Assembly: GCF_050563535.1 (NCBI RefSeq)
Contig: NZ_JBNXUO010000004.1
Span: 62,001 to 126,000, forward strand
DNA length: 64,000 bases
Direction: 5' to 3'
From: Falsiroseomonas sp050563535
Lineage (GTDB): Bacteria > Pseudomonadota > Alphaproteobacteria > Acetobacterales > Acetobacteraceae
Of this stretch, positions 29,012-37,519 are shown one piece after another. Below the pieces are notes generated by a model that saw only the letters and a list, made by a program, of their open reading frames with translations, had not been told where the DNA came from and did no database searches. The position numbers and the translations under genes were made by a program. Position 1 is the stretch's first letter; each line of letters starts with the position of its first letter.

Positions 29012-30955
29012 ATGCCCGCGATCACCCTGCCCGACGGTTCCGTCCGCGCCTTCGACGGGCCCGTCACGGGCACGACGATCGCGGCCGCGATCGGCCCCGG
29101 CCTTGCGAAGGCCGCGCTGGCGATGGAGGTGGACGGCGTGCTGCGCGACCTGTCGCACGAGGTCGCGGCGGATGCGCAGGTGCGCTTCGTGACGCGCCGC
29201 GACGACCAGGCGCTGGAACTGATCCGCCACGACTGCGCGCATGTTCTGGCGGAAGCCGTGCAGGCCCTGTTCCCCGGCACGCAGGTCACCATCGGCCCGC
29301 CGATCGAGAACGGCTTCTACTACGACTTCCACCGCAACGAGCCCTTCACGCCCGAGGACTTCCCGGCGATCGAGGCGAAGATGCGGGAGATCATCGCCCG
29401 GAACGCCGCCTTCGAACGCCGCGTGGTGACCCGTGCCGAGGCGATCGACCTGTTCGTGAAGAAGGGCGAGCGCTTCAAGGTGGAGCTGATCCGCGACCTG
29501 CCGGCGGACCAGGAGATCAGCCTCTACAGCCAGGGCGACTGGGTCGACCTGTGCCGCGGGCCGCACATGCGCGGCACCGGCGACGTGGGCGACGCCTTCC
29601 GGCTGATGAAGGTGGCCGGCGCCTACTGGCGCGGCGACCACCGCAACCCCGTGCTGTCGCGCATCTACGGCACCGCCTGGCGCGACCGGAAGGAGCTCGA
29701 TGCCCATCTCCACCAGATCGAGGAGGCGGAGAAGCGCGACCACCGCCGGATCGGGCGGGAGATGGGGCTGTTCCACCTGCAGGAGGAAGCGGTCGGCAGC
29801 ATCTTCTGGCACCCGAAGGGCTGGAAGCTGTACCGCACGGTGGAGGCCTACATGCGCCGCCGCCTGGACGCCGCCGACTACCAGGAGGTGAAGACGCCGC
29901 AGCTGCTGGACCGCAGGCTGTGGGAGGCGTCCGGCCACTGGGAGAAGTTCCGCGAGAGCATGTTCCTGGCGACGGTGGAGGACGAGTCCGAGAAGGACCG
30001 CGTCCTCGCCCTCAAGCCCATGAACTGCCCCTGCCACGTCCAGATCTTCAACCAGGGCATCCGGTCCTACCGCGAGTTGCCGCTGCGCATGGCGGAATTC
30101 GGCGCCTGCCACCGCTATGAGCCCTCGGGCGCGCTGCACGGCATCATGCGCGTGCGCGCCTTCACGCAGGACGACGCGCACATCTTCTGCGAGGAGCACC
30201 AGATCGCGGAGGAGACGGTGCGCTTCGTGGCGCTGCTGTCCTCGATCTACCGCGACCTCGGCTTCGAGGGGTTCCGGGTGAAGTTCAGCGACCGTCCGGC
30301 GAAGCGCGCGGGCGACGACGCGACCTGGGACCGCGCCGAGGGCGCGCTGAAGCAGGCCTGCGAGACGGCGGGCGTGGACTACGTGCTGAACCCGGGGGAG
30401 GGCGCCTTCTACGGCCCGAAGCTGGAATTCGTGCTGCGCGACGCGATCGGCCGCGACTGGCAGTGCGGCACGCTCCAGGTGGACTTCGTCCTGCCCGAGC
30501 GGCTGGACGCCGAATATGTGGCGGAGGACGGAACGCGGAAGCGCCCCGTCATGCTCCACCGCGCCATCCTGGGGTCCTTCGAACGCTTCCTCGGCATCCT
30601 GATCGAGCAGCATGCGGGACGCTTCCCGCTGTGGCTGGCGCCGGTGCAGGTGGTGGTCGCGACCATCGTGGACGACGCCGCGCCCTTCGCGAGGGAGGCC
30701 GCGGCGGCGCTGCAGAAGGCGGGGCTGTCGGTGGCGCTCGACCTGCGGAATGAGAAGATCAACCGCAAGGTGGTGGACCACATCGACCAGCGCGTGCCGG
30801 TGCTGGCCGTGGTCGGCCGGCGCGAGGCGGAGGAAGGCAGGCTGGTGCTGCGCCGCCTGCCGGGGCGCGAGCAGGAATCGCTGACGCTGGCCGAAGCGGT
30901 GGCGCGCCTGGCGGCGGAAGCGGCGGCGCCCGATCTCCGGGTTGCGCCGGGCTGA
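29012..30955 (+). CDS. thrS: Threonyl-tRNA synthetase
   Basis: 647 residues, normal length. The N-terminal TGS domain (MPAITLPDGSVRAFDGPVTG), the editing domain with HDCAHVLAEAVQALFPGTQ and GDWVDLCRGPHM, the class-II catalytic core (motif 2 around CHRYEPSGALHGIMRVR, motif 3 around LHRAILGSFERFLGILIE) and the anticodon-binding C-terminus are all recognisable. ATG 29012 starts the TGS domain exactly. It heads the information-processing block and is followed by infC after about 107 bases. Confidence 0.98.
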   Translation: MPAITLPDGSVRAFDGPVTGTTIAAAIGPGLAKAALAMEVDGVLRDLSHEVAADAQVRFVTRRDDQALELIRHDCAHVLAEAVQALFPGTQVTIGPPIENGFYYDFHRNEPFTPEDFPAIEAKMREIIARNAAFERRVVTRAEAIDLFVKKGERFKVELIRDLPADQEISLYSQGDWVDLCRGPHMRGTGDVGDAFRLMKVAGAYWRGDHRNPVLSRIYGTAWRDRKELDAHLHQIEEAEKRDHRRIGREMGLFHLQEEAVGSIFWHPKGWKLYRTVEAYMRRRLDAADYQEVKTPQLLDRRLWEASGHWEKFRESMFLATVEDESEKDRVLALKPMNCPCHVQIFNQGIRSYRELPLRMAEFGACHRYEPSGALHGIMRVRAFTQDDAHIFCEEHQIAEETVRFVALLSSIYRDLGFEGFRVKFSDRPAKRAGDDATWDRAEGALKQACETAGVDYVLNPGEGAFYGPKLEFVLRDAIGRDWQCGTLQVDFVLPERLDAEYVAEDGTRKRPVMLHRAILGSFERFLGILIEQHAGRFPLWLAPVQVVVATIVDDAAPFAREAAAALQKAGLSVALDLRNEKINRKVVDHIDQRVPVLAVVGRREAEEGRLVLRRLPGREQESLTLAEAVARLAAEAAAPDLRVAPG

Positions 30956-31049
30956 CGGGATCGCCATAAAGGGGGTTGACGGGCGCAACAGCGTCGGGTG
31001 GCTCTCACCCGGCGCTGGCGTTCGTGCAGCCGACGTCAGCCACCACGAC

Positions 31050-31065
31050 AGGAGAAGCGCCCATA
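31050..31065 (+). promoter_or_regulatory. Ribosome binding site pointing to an ATA start for infC
   Basis: AGGAGA at 31050-31055 is followed by 7 bases and ATA at 31063-31065, ideal spacing. The next in-frame ATG at 31078 has only a very close AGAGGT (gap 3). Rare start codons (AUU in E. coli) are established for infC autoregulation by IF3. Confidence 0.55.
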
Positions 31066-31602
31066 CCTAGAGGTCCGATGCCCGCCCAGTTGCCGACGCG
31101 CGACGGCCCGCGGGTGAATGAGGAGATCCGGGTCCCCCAGGTCCGCCTGATCGATCAGGACGGCGAGATGATCGGGGTGATGAGCGCGCGCGATGCGCTG
31201 CTGCGGGCCTATGATGCCGGTCTGGACCTTCTCGAGATCAGCCCGAACGCGGTCCCGCCTGTCTGCAAGATCTTGGACTACGGCAAGTACAAGTACGAGC
31301 AGCAGAAGAAGGCGAACGAGGCGCGGAAGCGCCAGAAGATCGTCGAGCTCAAGGAAATCAAGGTCCGCCCGAACATCGACGACCACGACTACGAGGTGAA
31401 GATGCGCCAGATGAAGGAATTTATCGGCGAGGGCGACAAGGTGAAGGTCACGCTGCGGTTCCGCGGGCGCGAGATGGCTCACCAGGATCTCGGCCTGAAG
31501 GTGCTGGACCGCATCCGCACGGAACTGGCGGAACTGACCAAGGTGGAATCGATGCCCCGGCTCGAGAACCGCCAGATGATCATGGTGCTGGCGCCGAAAT
31601 AG
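31063..31602 (+). CDS. infC: Translation initiation factor IF-3 (probable ATA start)
   Basis: 179 residues if initiated at ATA 31063, or 174 from ATG 31078. IF3 blocks premature 50S joining and checks the start codon. The N-terminal domain contains VNEEIRVPQVRLIDQDGE and DLLEISPNAVPPVCKILDYGKYKYE, a linker rich in Lys follows, then the C-terminal domain with VRPNIDDHDYEVKMRQMKEF and VTLRFRGREMAHQDLG. The ATA is preferred because of AGGAGA at 7-base spacing. IF3 discriminates against non-AUG starts, so such a start would create negative feedback. A hairpin terminator follows. Confidence 0.95.
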   Translation: MPRGPMPAQLPTRDGPRVNEEIRVPQVRLIDQDGEMIGVMSARDALLRAYDAGLDLLEISPNAVPPVCKILDYGKYKYEQQKKANEARKRQKIVELKEIKVRPNIDDHDYEVKMRQMKEFIGEGDKVKVTLRFRGREMAHQDLGLKVLDRIRTELAELTKVESMPRLENRQMIMVLAPK

Positions 31603-31615
31603 GCGCTGTGCCTGG

Positions 31616-31636
31616 GCGGCGGCGATGCCGCCGCTT
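31616..31636 (+). terminator. Putative terminator after infC
   Basis: A perfect 8-bp GC stem (31616-31623 with 31627-31634) has a GAT loop and is followed by TTCCCC, 13 bases after the infC stop. Confidence 0.5.
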
Positions 31637-31663
31637 CCCCGCAGGGTCGGCGCCAACTGCTGC

Positions 31664-31692
31664 TTGACCCCGCTGGGGGCTGCCTTTATGTG
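31664..31692 (+). promoter_or_regulatory. Putative promoter of the ffh-rpsP-rimM-trmD-rplS block
   Basis: TTGACC (31664-31669), 17 bases and TATGTG (31687-31692). It would give a leader of about 130 bases before ffh, containing small GC hairpins. Confidence 0.5.
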
Positions 31693-31827
31693 GCAAGCCT
31701 TGGTCCGCCCTGGACCTCTCTCTGTCGTCCCGCCCGGTGCGGGATGGCACCGTCGCTCCGCGAAGGCTCGCGCAGCGGCGCGATTTCGTTTGGGGCGGCC
31801 GCAACGACAGGGGATGCACCCGCCGCG

Positions 31828-33207
31828 ATGTTCGAGGCGCTGGGCAATAGGCTGACCGGGGTCTTCGACAAGCTGCGCCGCCGCGGTGCGCTGTCGGAGG
31901 CCGATGTGCAGGAGGCGCTGCGGGAAGTCCGCATCGCGCTGCTGGAGGCCGACGTCGCCCTTTCCGTCGTCAAGGACCTCGTCAACAAGGTGCGCGAACG
32001 CGCGGTGGGGCAGGAGGTCATCCGCTCCGTCTCGCCCGCGCAGCAGGTCATCAAGATCGTCAACGACGCGCTGGTCGAGGCGCTCGGCGGCGGCGAGGAA
32101 GGGGCGCGCGGGCTCGACCTGAACGCGCCCGCCCCGGTGCCGATCCTGATGGTCGGCCTCCAGGGCTCGGGCAAGACCACCACCTCGGGCAAGATCGCGC
32201 TCCGGCTGCGGTCGCGCGAGCGGAAGAAGGTGCTGCTCGCCTCGCTCGACGTCCACCGCCCCGCCGCGCAGCTCCAGCTCGCACAGCTCGCCGAGCGCGC
32301 GGAGGTGGTGAGCCTGCCGGTCGTCGCCGGCCAGACGCCGATCCAGATCGCCGCGCGGGCGATGGATGTGGCGCGACGCGAGCTGTACGACGTGGTGATC
32401 CTCGACACCGCCGGCCGGCTCGCCATCGACGAGGCGCTGATGGCCGAGGTGGCGGAGGTGAAGGCCTTCGCGAAGCCGCATGAGACGCTGCTCGTCGTGG
32501 ACGCCATGACCGGGCAGGACGCGGTGAACACCGCCAAGGCCTTCCAGGAGAAGGTGGGTGTCAGCGGCATCGTCATGACGCGCGTCGATGGCGACGCGCG
32601 CGGCGGCGCCGCGCTGTCCATGCGCGCCGTCACGGGCGCGCCCATCAAGCTGCTCGGCGCCGGCGAGAAGCTGGACGCGCTGGAGGAGTTCCACCCCGAC
32701 CGCATCGCCAACCGCATCCTCGGCATGGGTGACATCGTCTCGCTGGTCGAGAAGGCCGCCGAGACGATGGACCAGGCGGAAGCCGAGAAGCTGGCGAAGA
32801 AGATGCAGAAGGGGTCCTTCGACCTCGAGGACTATGCATCGCAGCTGAAGCAGATCGGCAAGATGGGCTCGCTCTCCGGCATCCTCGGGATGCTTCCGGG
32901 GGTGGGCAAGATCAAGCAGCAGATCGAGGGCGCGAATCTCGACCAGACGATGCTGAAGCGCCAGGCGGCGATCATCGCGTCGATGACGCCGAAGGAGCGC
33001 CGCAGCCCCGACCTGCTGAAGGCATCGCGCAAGCGGCGCATCGCCGCCGGGTCCGGCACCACGGTGCAGGACGTGAACCGGCTGCTGAAGCAGTTCGACG
33101 AGATGTCCGCGATGATGAAGCGGATGAACAAGCTCGGCCAGAAGGGGCTGATGCGGGGTGGGCTCGGCGCCCTCCTGCCTGGCCTCGGCAACCGACGACC
33201 CTTCTAA
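31828..33207 (+). CDS. ffh: Signal recognition particle protein Ffh
   Basis: 459 residues from ATG 31828 (MFEALGNRLTGVFDKLRRRG, the normal N domain). The GTPase G1 is VGLQGSGKTTTSGKIA, with DVHRPAAQLQL, LDTAGRLAIDEAL and TRVDGDARGGAAL. The C-terminal M domain is Met-rich (MGSLSGILGMLPG, MMKRMNKLG). It binds 4.5S RNA and signal peptides for co-translational targeting to FtsY. Only a weak GGGGAT lies upstream of the start. It heads the rpsP-rimM-trmD-rplS series. Confidence 0.98.
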   Translation: MFEALGNRLTGVFDKLRRRGALSEADVQEALREVRIALLEADVALSVVKDLVNKVRERAVGQEVIRSVSPAQQVIKIVNDALVEALGGGEEGARGLDLNAPAPVPILMVGLQGSGKTTTSGKIALRLRSRERKKVLLASLDVHRPAAQLQLAQLAERAEVVSLPVVAGQTPIQIAARAMDVARRELYDVVILDTAGRLAIDEALMAEVAEVKAFAKPHETLLVVDAMTGQDAVNTAKAFQEKVGVSGIVMTRVDGDARGGAALSMRAVTGAPIKLLGAGEKLDALEEFHPDRIANRILGMGDIVSLVEKAAETMDQAEAEKLAKKMQKGSFDLEDYASQLKQIGKMGSLSGILGMLPGVGKIKQQIEGANLDQTMLKRQAAIIASMTPKERRSPDLLKASRKRRIAAGSGTTVQDVNRLLKQFDEMSAMMKRMNKLGQKGLMRGGLGALLPGLGNRRPF

Positions 33208-33234
33208 CCACCAGACCAGCAGGAAGGACCCCAG

Positions 33235-33576
33235 ATGGGCCTCAAGATCCGCCTCGCCCGCGCCGGCGCCAAGAAGCGTCCGTACTACCACATCGTGGTG
33301 GCCGACAGCCGCAGCCCGCGCGACGGCCGGTTCATCGAGAAGCTGGGCTCCTACAACCCGATGCTGCCGTCGGACCACCCGGAGCGCGTGCGCCTGTTCG
33401 CCGAGCGCATCGTGCACTGGAAGTCGCAGGGCGCGCTGGCGACGGACCGCGTGGCCAAGTTCCTCGGCCATGCCGGCCTCGGCCCGGTGCCGGTCTATCC
33501 GGAGCAGCCGAAGAAGTCCGCGCCGAAGAAGAAGGCGCAGGAACGCGCCGCCGCGGCCGCCGCGGCCGCCGGCTGA
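33235..33576 (+). CDS. rpsP: 30S ribosomal protein S16
   Basis: 113 residues. The conserved core MGLKIRLARAGAKKRPYYHI and RDGRFIEKLGSYNP is intact, followed by a Lys/Ala-rich C-terminal tail that is longer than in E. coli, as usual in alphaproteobacteria. A good AAGGA lies 6 bases before the ATG. It is in the canonical rpsP-rimM-trmD-rplS operon. Confidence 0.98.
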   Translation: MGLKIRLARAGAKKRPYYHIVVADSRSPRDGRFIEKLGSYNPMLPSDHPERVRLFAERIVHWKSQGALATDRVAKFLGHAGLGPVPVYPEQPKKSAPKKKAQERAAAAAAAAG

Positions 33577-33602
33577 CCGGGGCGGGGGACGGCTGACGGG
33601 CC

Positions 33603-34121
33603 ATGGCGGTGAAGCGGGTGCTGCTCGGCGAGATCGGGAGGCCGCACGGCGTGCGGGGCCTGGTACGCCTGCACGCCTTCACCGAGGACCCGAAGGCCAT
33701 CGCCGGCTACGGCCCGCTGACCGATGCGGCCGGCACGCGGCGCTTCGCCGTGACCCCCCTGCCGAACGGGCTCGCCCGGATCGAGGGGGTGGCGGATCGC
33801 GACGCGGCGCAGCGGCTGACCGGCACGAAGCTCTATGTCGAGCGCGACCGCCTGCCGCCGCCTGCCGACCCGGACGAGTTCCTGCTCTGCGACCTCGAGG
33901 GCCTGGCCGCCTTCGCTGAGGACGGCGCGGCGCTCGGCACCGTGCGGGCGGTGGAGGACTACGGCGCCGGCCCCTTCCTGGTGATCGAGGGCGAGGGGCC
34001 GGAAAGGCTCGTCCCCTTCACCCGGGCGGCGGTGCCGGTGGTGGACATCGCCGGCGGCCGCGTGACGGTCGTGCCGCCCGCGGAGGTTGCCGCGAAGCTG
34101 GACGGGGAGGACGCGGCGTGA
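33603..34121 (+). CDS. rimM: 16S rRNA processing protein RimM
   Basis: 172 residues. The N-terminal RimM barrel (LLGEIGRPHGVRGLVRLHAFTEDP) and the C-terminal PRC-like barrel (FLLCDLEGLAAFAEDGAALG, ERLVPFTRAAVPVVDIAGGRV) are present. It assists 30S head maturation and binds S19. The stop overlaps the trmD GTG start (GTGA). Confidence 0.96.
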   Translation: MAVKRVLLGEIGRPHGVRGLVRLHAFTEDPKAIAGYGPLTDAAGTRRFAVTPLPNGLARIEGVADRDAAQRLTGTKLYVERDRLPPPADPDEFLLCDLEGLAAFAEDGAALGTVRAVEDYGAGPFLVIEGEGPERLVPFTRAAVPVVDIAGGRVTVVPPAEVAAKLDGEDAA

Positions 34122-34870
34122 GCTGGCGCGCCTCCGTCCTCACGCTGTTCCCGGCGATGTTCCCGGGTCCGCTCGGCCTGTCGCTGGCCGGACGGGCGCT
34201 GCGGGACGGGCTGTGGCAGCTCGACGCGATCGATATCCGCGGCTTCGCCACCGACCGCCACCGAACGGTGGACGACACGCCCTTCGGCGGCGGTGCAGGC
34301 ATGGTGATGCGGCCGGACGTGCTGGATGCGGCGGTCGGCGCCGCGGCGGAGGGCAATCCCGGTGCGCCGGTCATCTGCCTGACGCCGCGCGGCCGGCTGC
34401 TGGACCAGGCGCTGGTCCGCGACCTGTCGGCCGGGCCCGGGGTGGTGATGCTCTGCGGCCGCTACGAAGGCATCGACCAGCGCGTCATCGAGGCGCGGGG
34501 GATGCTGGAGGTCTCGGCCGGCGACGTCGTGCTGTCGGGCGGGGAGCCGGCGGCGCTGCTGCTGCTCGATGCCTGCGTGCGGCTGCTGCCGGGCGTGATG
34601 GGGGCGGGGGCGAGCGCCGTCGAGGAAAGCCACGGGCCGGACGGCCTGCTGGAATATCCGCAATACACGCGGCCCGCCGAATGGCAGGGCCGGACCGTGC
34701 CGGAGGTTCTGCTCTCCGGCCACCATGCCGAGGTCGCGCGCTGGCGGCGCGAACGTGCCGAGGAGGCCACGCGCACGCGTCGGCCGGACCTGTGGTCGCG
34801 CCACCTCGCCCGCCGATCGCAACCCAACGACGCGGCGGGGCGGCTGGACGGCCCCCCGGCCGCGGCCTAG
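34118..34870 (+). CDS. trmD: tRNA (guanine-N1-)-methyltransferase
   Basis: 250 residues from GTG 34118. A SPOUT-class enzyme making m1G37. Trefoil-knot SAM motifs are visible in LCGRYEGIDQRVIE and SAGDVVLSGGEPAALLLLDA. RTVDDTPFGGGAGMVMRPDV and ESHGPDGLLEYPQYTRPAEW are the other family blocks. The C-terminal tail (SQPNDAAGRLDGPPAAA) is extra. It is coupled to rimM by a 4-base overlap. Confidence 0.97.
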   Translation: MSWRASVLTLFPAMFPGPLGLSLAGRALRDGLWQLDAIDIRGFATDRHRTVDDTPFGGGAGMVMRPDVLDAAVGAAAEGNPGAPVICLTPRGRLLDQALVRDLSAGPGVVMLCGRYEGIDQRVIEARGMLEVSAGDVVLSGGEPAALLLLDACVRLLPGVMGAGASAVEESHGPDGLLEYPQYTRPAEWQGRTVPEVLLSGHHAEVARWRRERAEEATRTRRPDLWSRHLARRSQPNDAAGRLDGPPAAA

Positions 34871-34897
34871 ATGATTCTCACGGAAGGAACCCCGCAG

Positions 34898-35281
34898 ATG
34901 AACCTGCTCCAGCAGTTCGAGGCCGCGCAGCAGGCGCGCCTCTCCTCGGCCCGCGCCACGCCGGAATTCGCCCCGGGCGACACGGTGCGCGTGATGGTGA
35001 AGGTCGTGGAAGGCGAGCGCACCCGCACCCAGGCCTATGAGGGCGTGGTGATCGCGCGCTCCAACCGCGGCCTGAACAGCAACTTCACCGTCCGCAAGCT
35101 GTCCTACGGCGAGGGCGTGGAGCGCGTCTTCCCGCTGTACTCGCCGAATGTCGCGGAGATCCAGGTGGTGCGCCGCGGCAAGGTGCGCCGCGCGAAGCTC
35201 TATTACCTGCGCGGCCGCACCGGCAAGTCGGCGCGCATCGAGGAGCGCGCACGCAGCAAGGCCGAGACGGCCGAGGCCTGA
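34898..35281 (+). CDS. rplS: 50S ribosomal protein L19
   Basis: 127 residues from ATG 34898 (MNLLQQFEAAQQARLSSAR), with AAGGA upstream at good distance. The core FAPGDTVRVMVKVVEGERTR, GVVIARSNRGLNSNFTVRK and ERVFPLYSPNVAEIQVVRRG is typical. It lies at the 30S-50S interface. It is the last ribosomal gene before a hairpin and leuC. Confidence 0.98.
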   Translation: MNLLQQFEAAQQARLSSARATPEFAPGDTVRVMVKVVEGERTRTQAYEGVVIARSNRGLNSNFTVRKLSYGEGVERVFPLYSPNVAEIQVVRRGKVRRAKLYYLRGRTGKSARIEERARSKAETAEA

Positions 35282-35291
35282 CACCGACGAC

Positions 35292-35317
35292 GCGCCCCGG
35301 CCGCAAGGCCGGGGCGC
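35292..35317 (+). terminator. Terminator hairpin between rplS and leuC
   Basis: A perfect 11-bp GC stem (35292-35302 with 35307-35317) is closed by a GCAA tetraloop and followed by ACTTGCTTCC. It lies 24 bases before leuC, so it may limit read-through from the ribosomal operon or act as an attenuator. No Leu-rich leader peptide is visible. Confidence 0.65.
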
Positions 35318-35341
35318 ACTTGCTTCCAGGGGACGCCAAAC

Positions 35342-36766
35342 ATGTCGGCAAGCAAGCCGCGCACGCTGTTCGACAAGATCTGGGACGCGCATGTCGTCGA
35401 GACGCTGCCCGACGGCACCGCGCTGCTCTACATCGACAAGCACCTCACCCACGAGGTGACGAGCCCGCAGGCCTTCGAGGGGCTTCGCCTCGCCGGCCGC
35501 AAGGTGCGCCGGCCGGACGCCACCATCGCGGTGGTGGACCACAACATCGCCACCGACAGCACCCGCTACGGCACGATCGAGGACCCGGAGAGCCGCACCC
35601 AGGTCGAGACGCTGGAGCGCAACGTCGCCGAATTCGGCGTCCCCTACATCCCCCTGACCGACAAGCGCCAGGGCATCGTGCATGTCATCGGGCCGGAGCT
35701 CGGGCTCAGCCTGCCTGGCATGACCATCGTCTGCGGCGACAGCCACACCTCGACCCACGGCGCGATGGGCGCGCTGGCCTTCGGCATCGGCACGTCGGAG
35801 GTGGAGCATGTGCTCGCCACCCAGACGCTGCTGCAGAAGCCCGCGAAGAACATGCGCGTGCTGGTGGACGGCACGCTGCCGGTGGGCTGCACGGCGAAGG
35901 ACATCGTGCTGGCCATCATCGGCCGCATCGGCACGGCCGGCGGCACCGGCCACGTCATCGAATATGCGGGCGAGGCGATCCGCGCGCTCGACATGGCCGG
36001 ACGGATGACGGTCTGCAACATGTCGATCGAGGCCGGCGCCCGCGCCGGCATGGTCGCGCCGGACCAGACCACCTTCGACTACGTGAAGGGCCGCCCCTTC
36101 GCGCCGAAGGGCGAGGCGTATGACCGCGCGGTCGCCTGGTGGCGGACGCTGCCCTCCGACCCCGGCGCGCATTTCGACCGGGAGGTCGTGCTGGACGCCG
36201 CGCAGATCGTCCCGCAGGTCACCTGGGGCACCAGCCCCGAGGACGTGCTGCCCATCACCGGCACCGTCCCGGACCCGGCCGCCTTCGCGGACGAGGCGAA
36301 GCGCGCGCAGGTCCGGCGCATGGTCGAGTACATGGGCCTCGTCCCCGGCCAGAAGCTGACGGACCTCAAGGTGGACGTCGTCTTCATCGGCTCCTGCACC
36401 AACAGCCGGATCGAGGACATCCGCGCCGCCGCCGCCATCGTGAAGGGGCGCAGGGTGGCCGATGGCGTGCGCGCCATGGTCGTCCCCGGCTCCGGCCTGG
36501 TGAAGGAGATGGCGGAACAGGAAGGCCTGGACCGCGTGCTGACCGAGGCGGGGTTCGAGTGGCGCGAGGCCGGCTGCTCCATGTGCCTCGGCATGAACCC
36601 GGACAAGCTGAAGCCCGGCCAGCGCAGCGCCAGCACCTCGAACCGCAACTTCGAAGGCCGCCAGGGCCCGGGCGGGCGGACGCATCTGCTGAGCCCGGCG
36701 ATGGCGGCGGCCGCGGCGCTTGCCGGGCACCTCGCCGATGTGCGCGACTTCCAGCCGAAGGGGTAA
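35342..36766 (+). CDS. leuC: 3-isopropylmalate dehydratase large subunit
   Basis: 474 residues. With LeuD it isomerises 2-isopropylmalate to 3-isopropylmalate in leucine synthesis. The [4Fe-4S] ligands lie in SCTNSRIEDI and CSMCLGMNPD. Aconitase-family motifs VDHNIATDS, GDSHTSTHGAMGALAFGIG and STSNRNFEGRQGPGGRTHL are present. It is followed by leuD after 6 bases. Confidence 0.98.
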   Translation: MSASKPRTLFDKIWDAHVVETLPDGTALLYIDKHLTHEVTSPQAFEGLRLAGRKVRRPDATIAVVDHNIATDSTRYGTIEDPESRTQVETLERNVAEFGVPYIPLTDKRQGIVHVIGPELGLSLPGMTIVCGDSHTSTHGAMGALAFGIGTSEVEHVLATQTLLQKPAKNMRVLVDGTLPVGCTAKDIVLAIIGRIGTAGGTGHVIEYAGEAIRALDMAGRMTVCNMSIEAGARAGMVAPDQTTFDYVKGRPFAPKGEAYDRAVAWWRTLPSDPGAHFDREVVLDAAQIVPQVTWGTSPEDVLPITGTVPDPAAFADEAKRAQVRRMVEYMGLVPGQKLTDLKVDVVFIGSCTNSRIEDIRAAAAIVKGRRVADGVRAMVVPGSGLVKEMAEQEGLDRVLTEAGFEWREAGCSMCLGMNPDKLKPGQRSASTSNRNFEGRQGPGGRTHLLSPAMAAAAALAGHLADVRDFQPKG

Positions 36767-36772
36767 CGGACC

Positions 36773-37384
36773 ATGCAGCCCTTCACGACCCTGACCGGCA
36801 TCGCGGCGCCGATGCCGGCCGCCAATGTCGACACCGACAAGATCATCCCCGCGCGCTTCCTGAAGACGATCGCTCGCACCGGCCTCGGCAAGAGCCTCTT
36901 CGCCAACATGCGCTACCGCGAGGACGGGTCCGAGAACCCGGACTTCGTGCTGAACCAGGACCCCTACCGCAAGGCCGAGGTGCTGATCGCCTACGAGAAT
37001 TTCGGCTGCGGCTCGTCGCGCGAGCACGCGCCCTGGGCGCTTCTGGATTTCGGCATCCGCTGCGTCATCGCGCCGGACTTCGCCGACATCTTCCACAACA
37101 ACTGCTTCAAGAACGGCATCCTGCCCGTGCGCCTGCCGCGCGAGGTCTGCGAGACGCTGATCGAGGATGCGAAGCTCGGCGCCAATGCCCGCATCACGGT
37201 CGACCTCGAACGCCAGGTCGTGGTGCGCCCGAACGGGGAGGAGATCCCCTTCCGCATCGACGAGTTCCGCCGCCACCTGCTGCTGAACGGCCTCGACGAC
37301 ATCGGGCAGACGCTGCAGCACGCCCCGGCGATCGACGGCTACGAGGCGCGGCAGAAGGCCGCGCAGCCCTGGCTCTACGCCTGA
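36773..37384 (+). CDS. leuD: 3-isopropylmalate dehydratase small subunit
   Basis: 203 residues, the swivelling domain partner of LeuC. Family motifs NVDTDKIIPARFLKTI, YENFGCGSSREHAPWALLDFG and FADIFHNNCFKNGILPV are all present. It is co-transcribed with leuC. A 135-base GC-rich gap with a small hairpin separates it from leuB. Confidence 0.98.
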   Translation: MQPFTTLTGIAAPMPAANVDTDKIIPARFLKTIARTGLGKSLFANMRYREDGSENPDFVLNQDPYRKAEVLIAYENFGCGSSREHAPWALLDFGIRCVIAPDFADIFHNNCFKNGILPVRLPREVCETLIEDAKLGANARITVDLERQVVVRPNGEEIPFRIDEFRRHLLLNGLDDIGQTLQHAPAIDGYEARQKAAQPWLYA

Positions 37385-37390
37385 ACGCGC

Positions 37391-37411
37391 GGCGGGGGCG
37401 GCGCCCCCGCC
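37391..37411 (+). repeat. GC hairpin in the leuD-leuB gap
   Basis: A 9-bp stem (37391-37399 with 37403-37411) with a 3-base loop, 7 bases after the leuD stop. No T run follows. It could be a weak terminator or mRNA stabiliser; leuB has the same orientation and pathway, so full termination is unlikely. Confidence 0.35.
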
Positions 37412-37519
37412 CGCACGCGCCCGCGCGGCGCACCCGCATCGCCCGCCCCACCGCATCCGCTTCCCCGGTCCGCCCGAGGCGGGCCGCCCGGCCGCCGCCC
37501 TGAGAGGACACACGCCTGC

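Noticed and set aside
35282..35341. Leucine attenuator peptide before leuC
   Set aside because: Only about 60 bases lie between rplS and leuC, without a start codon followed by Leu codons; only a GCAA hairpin is present.
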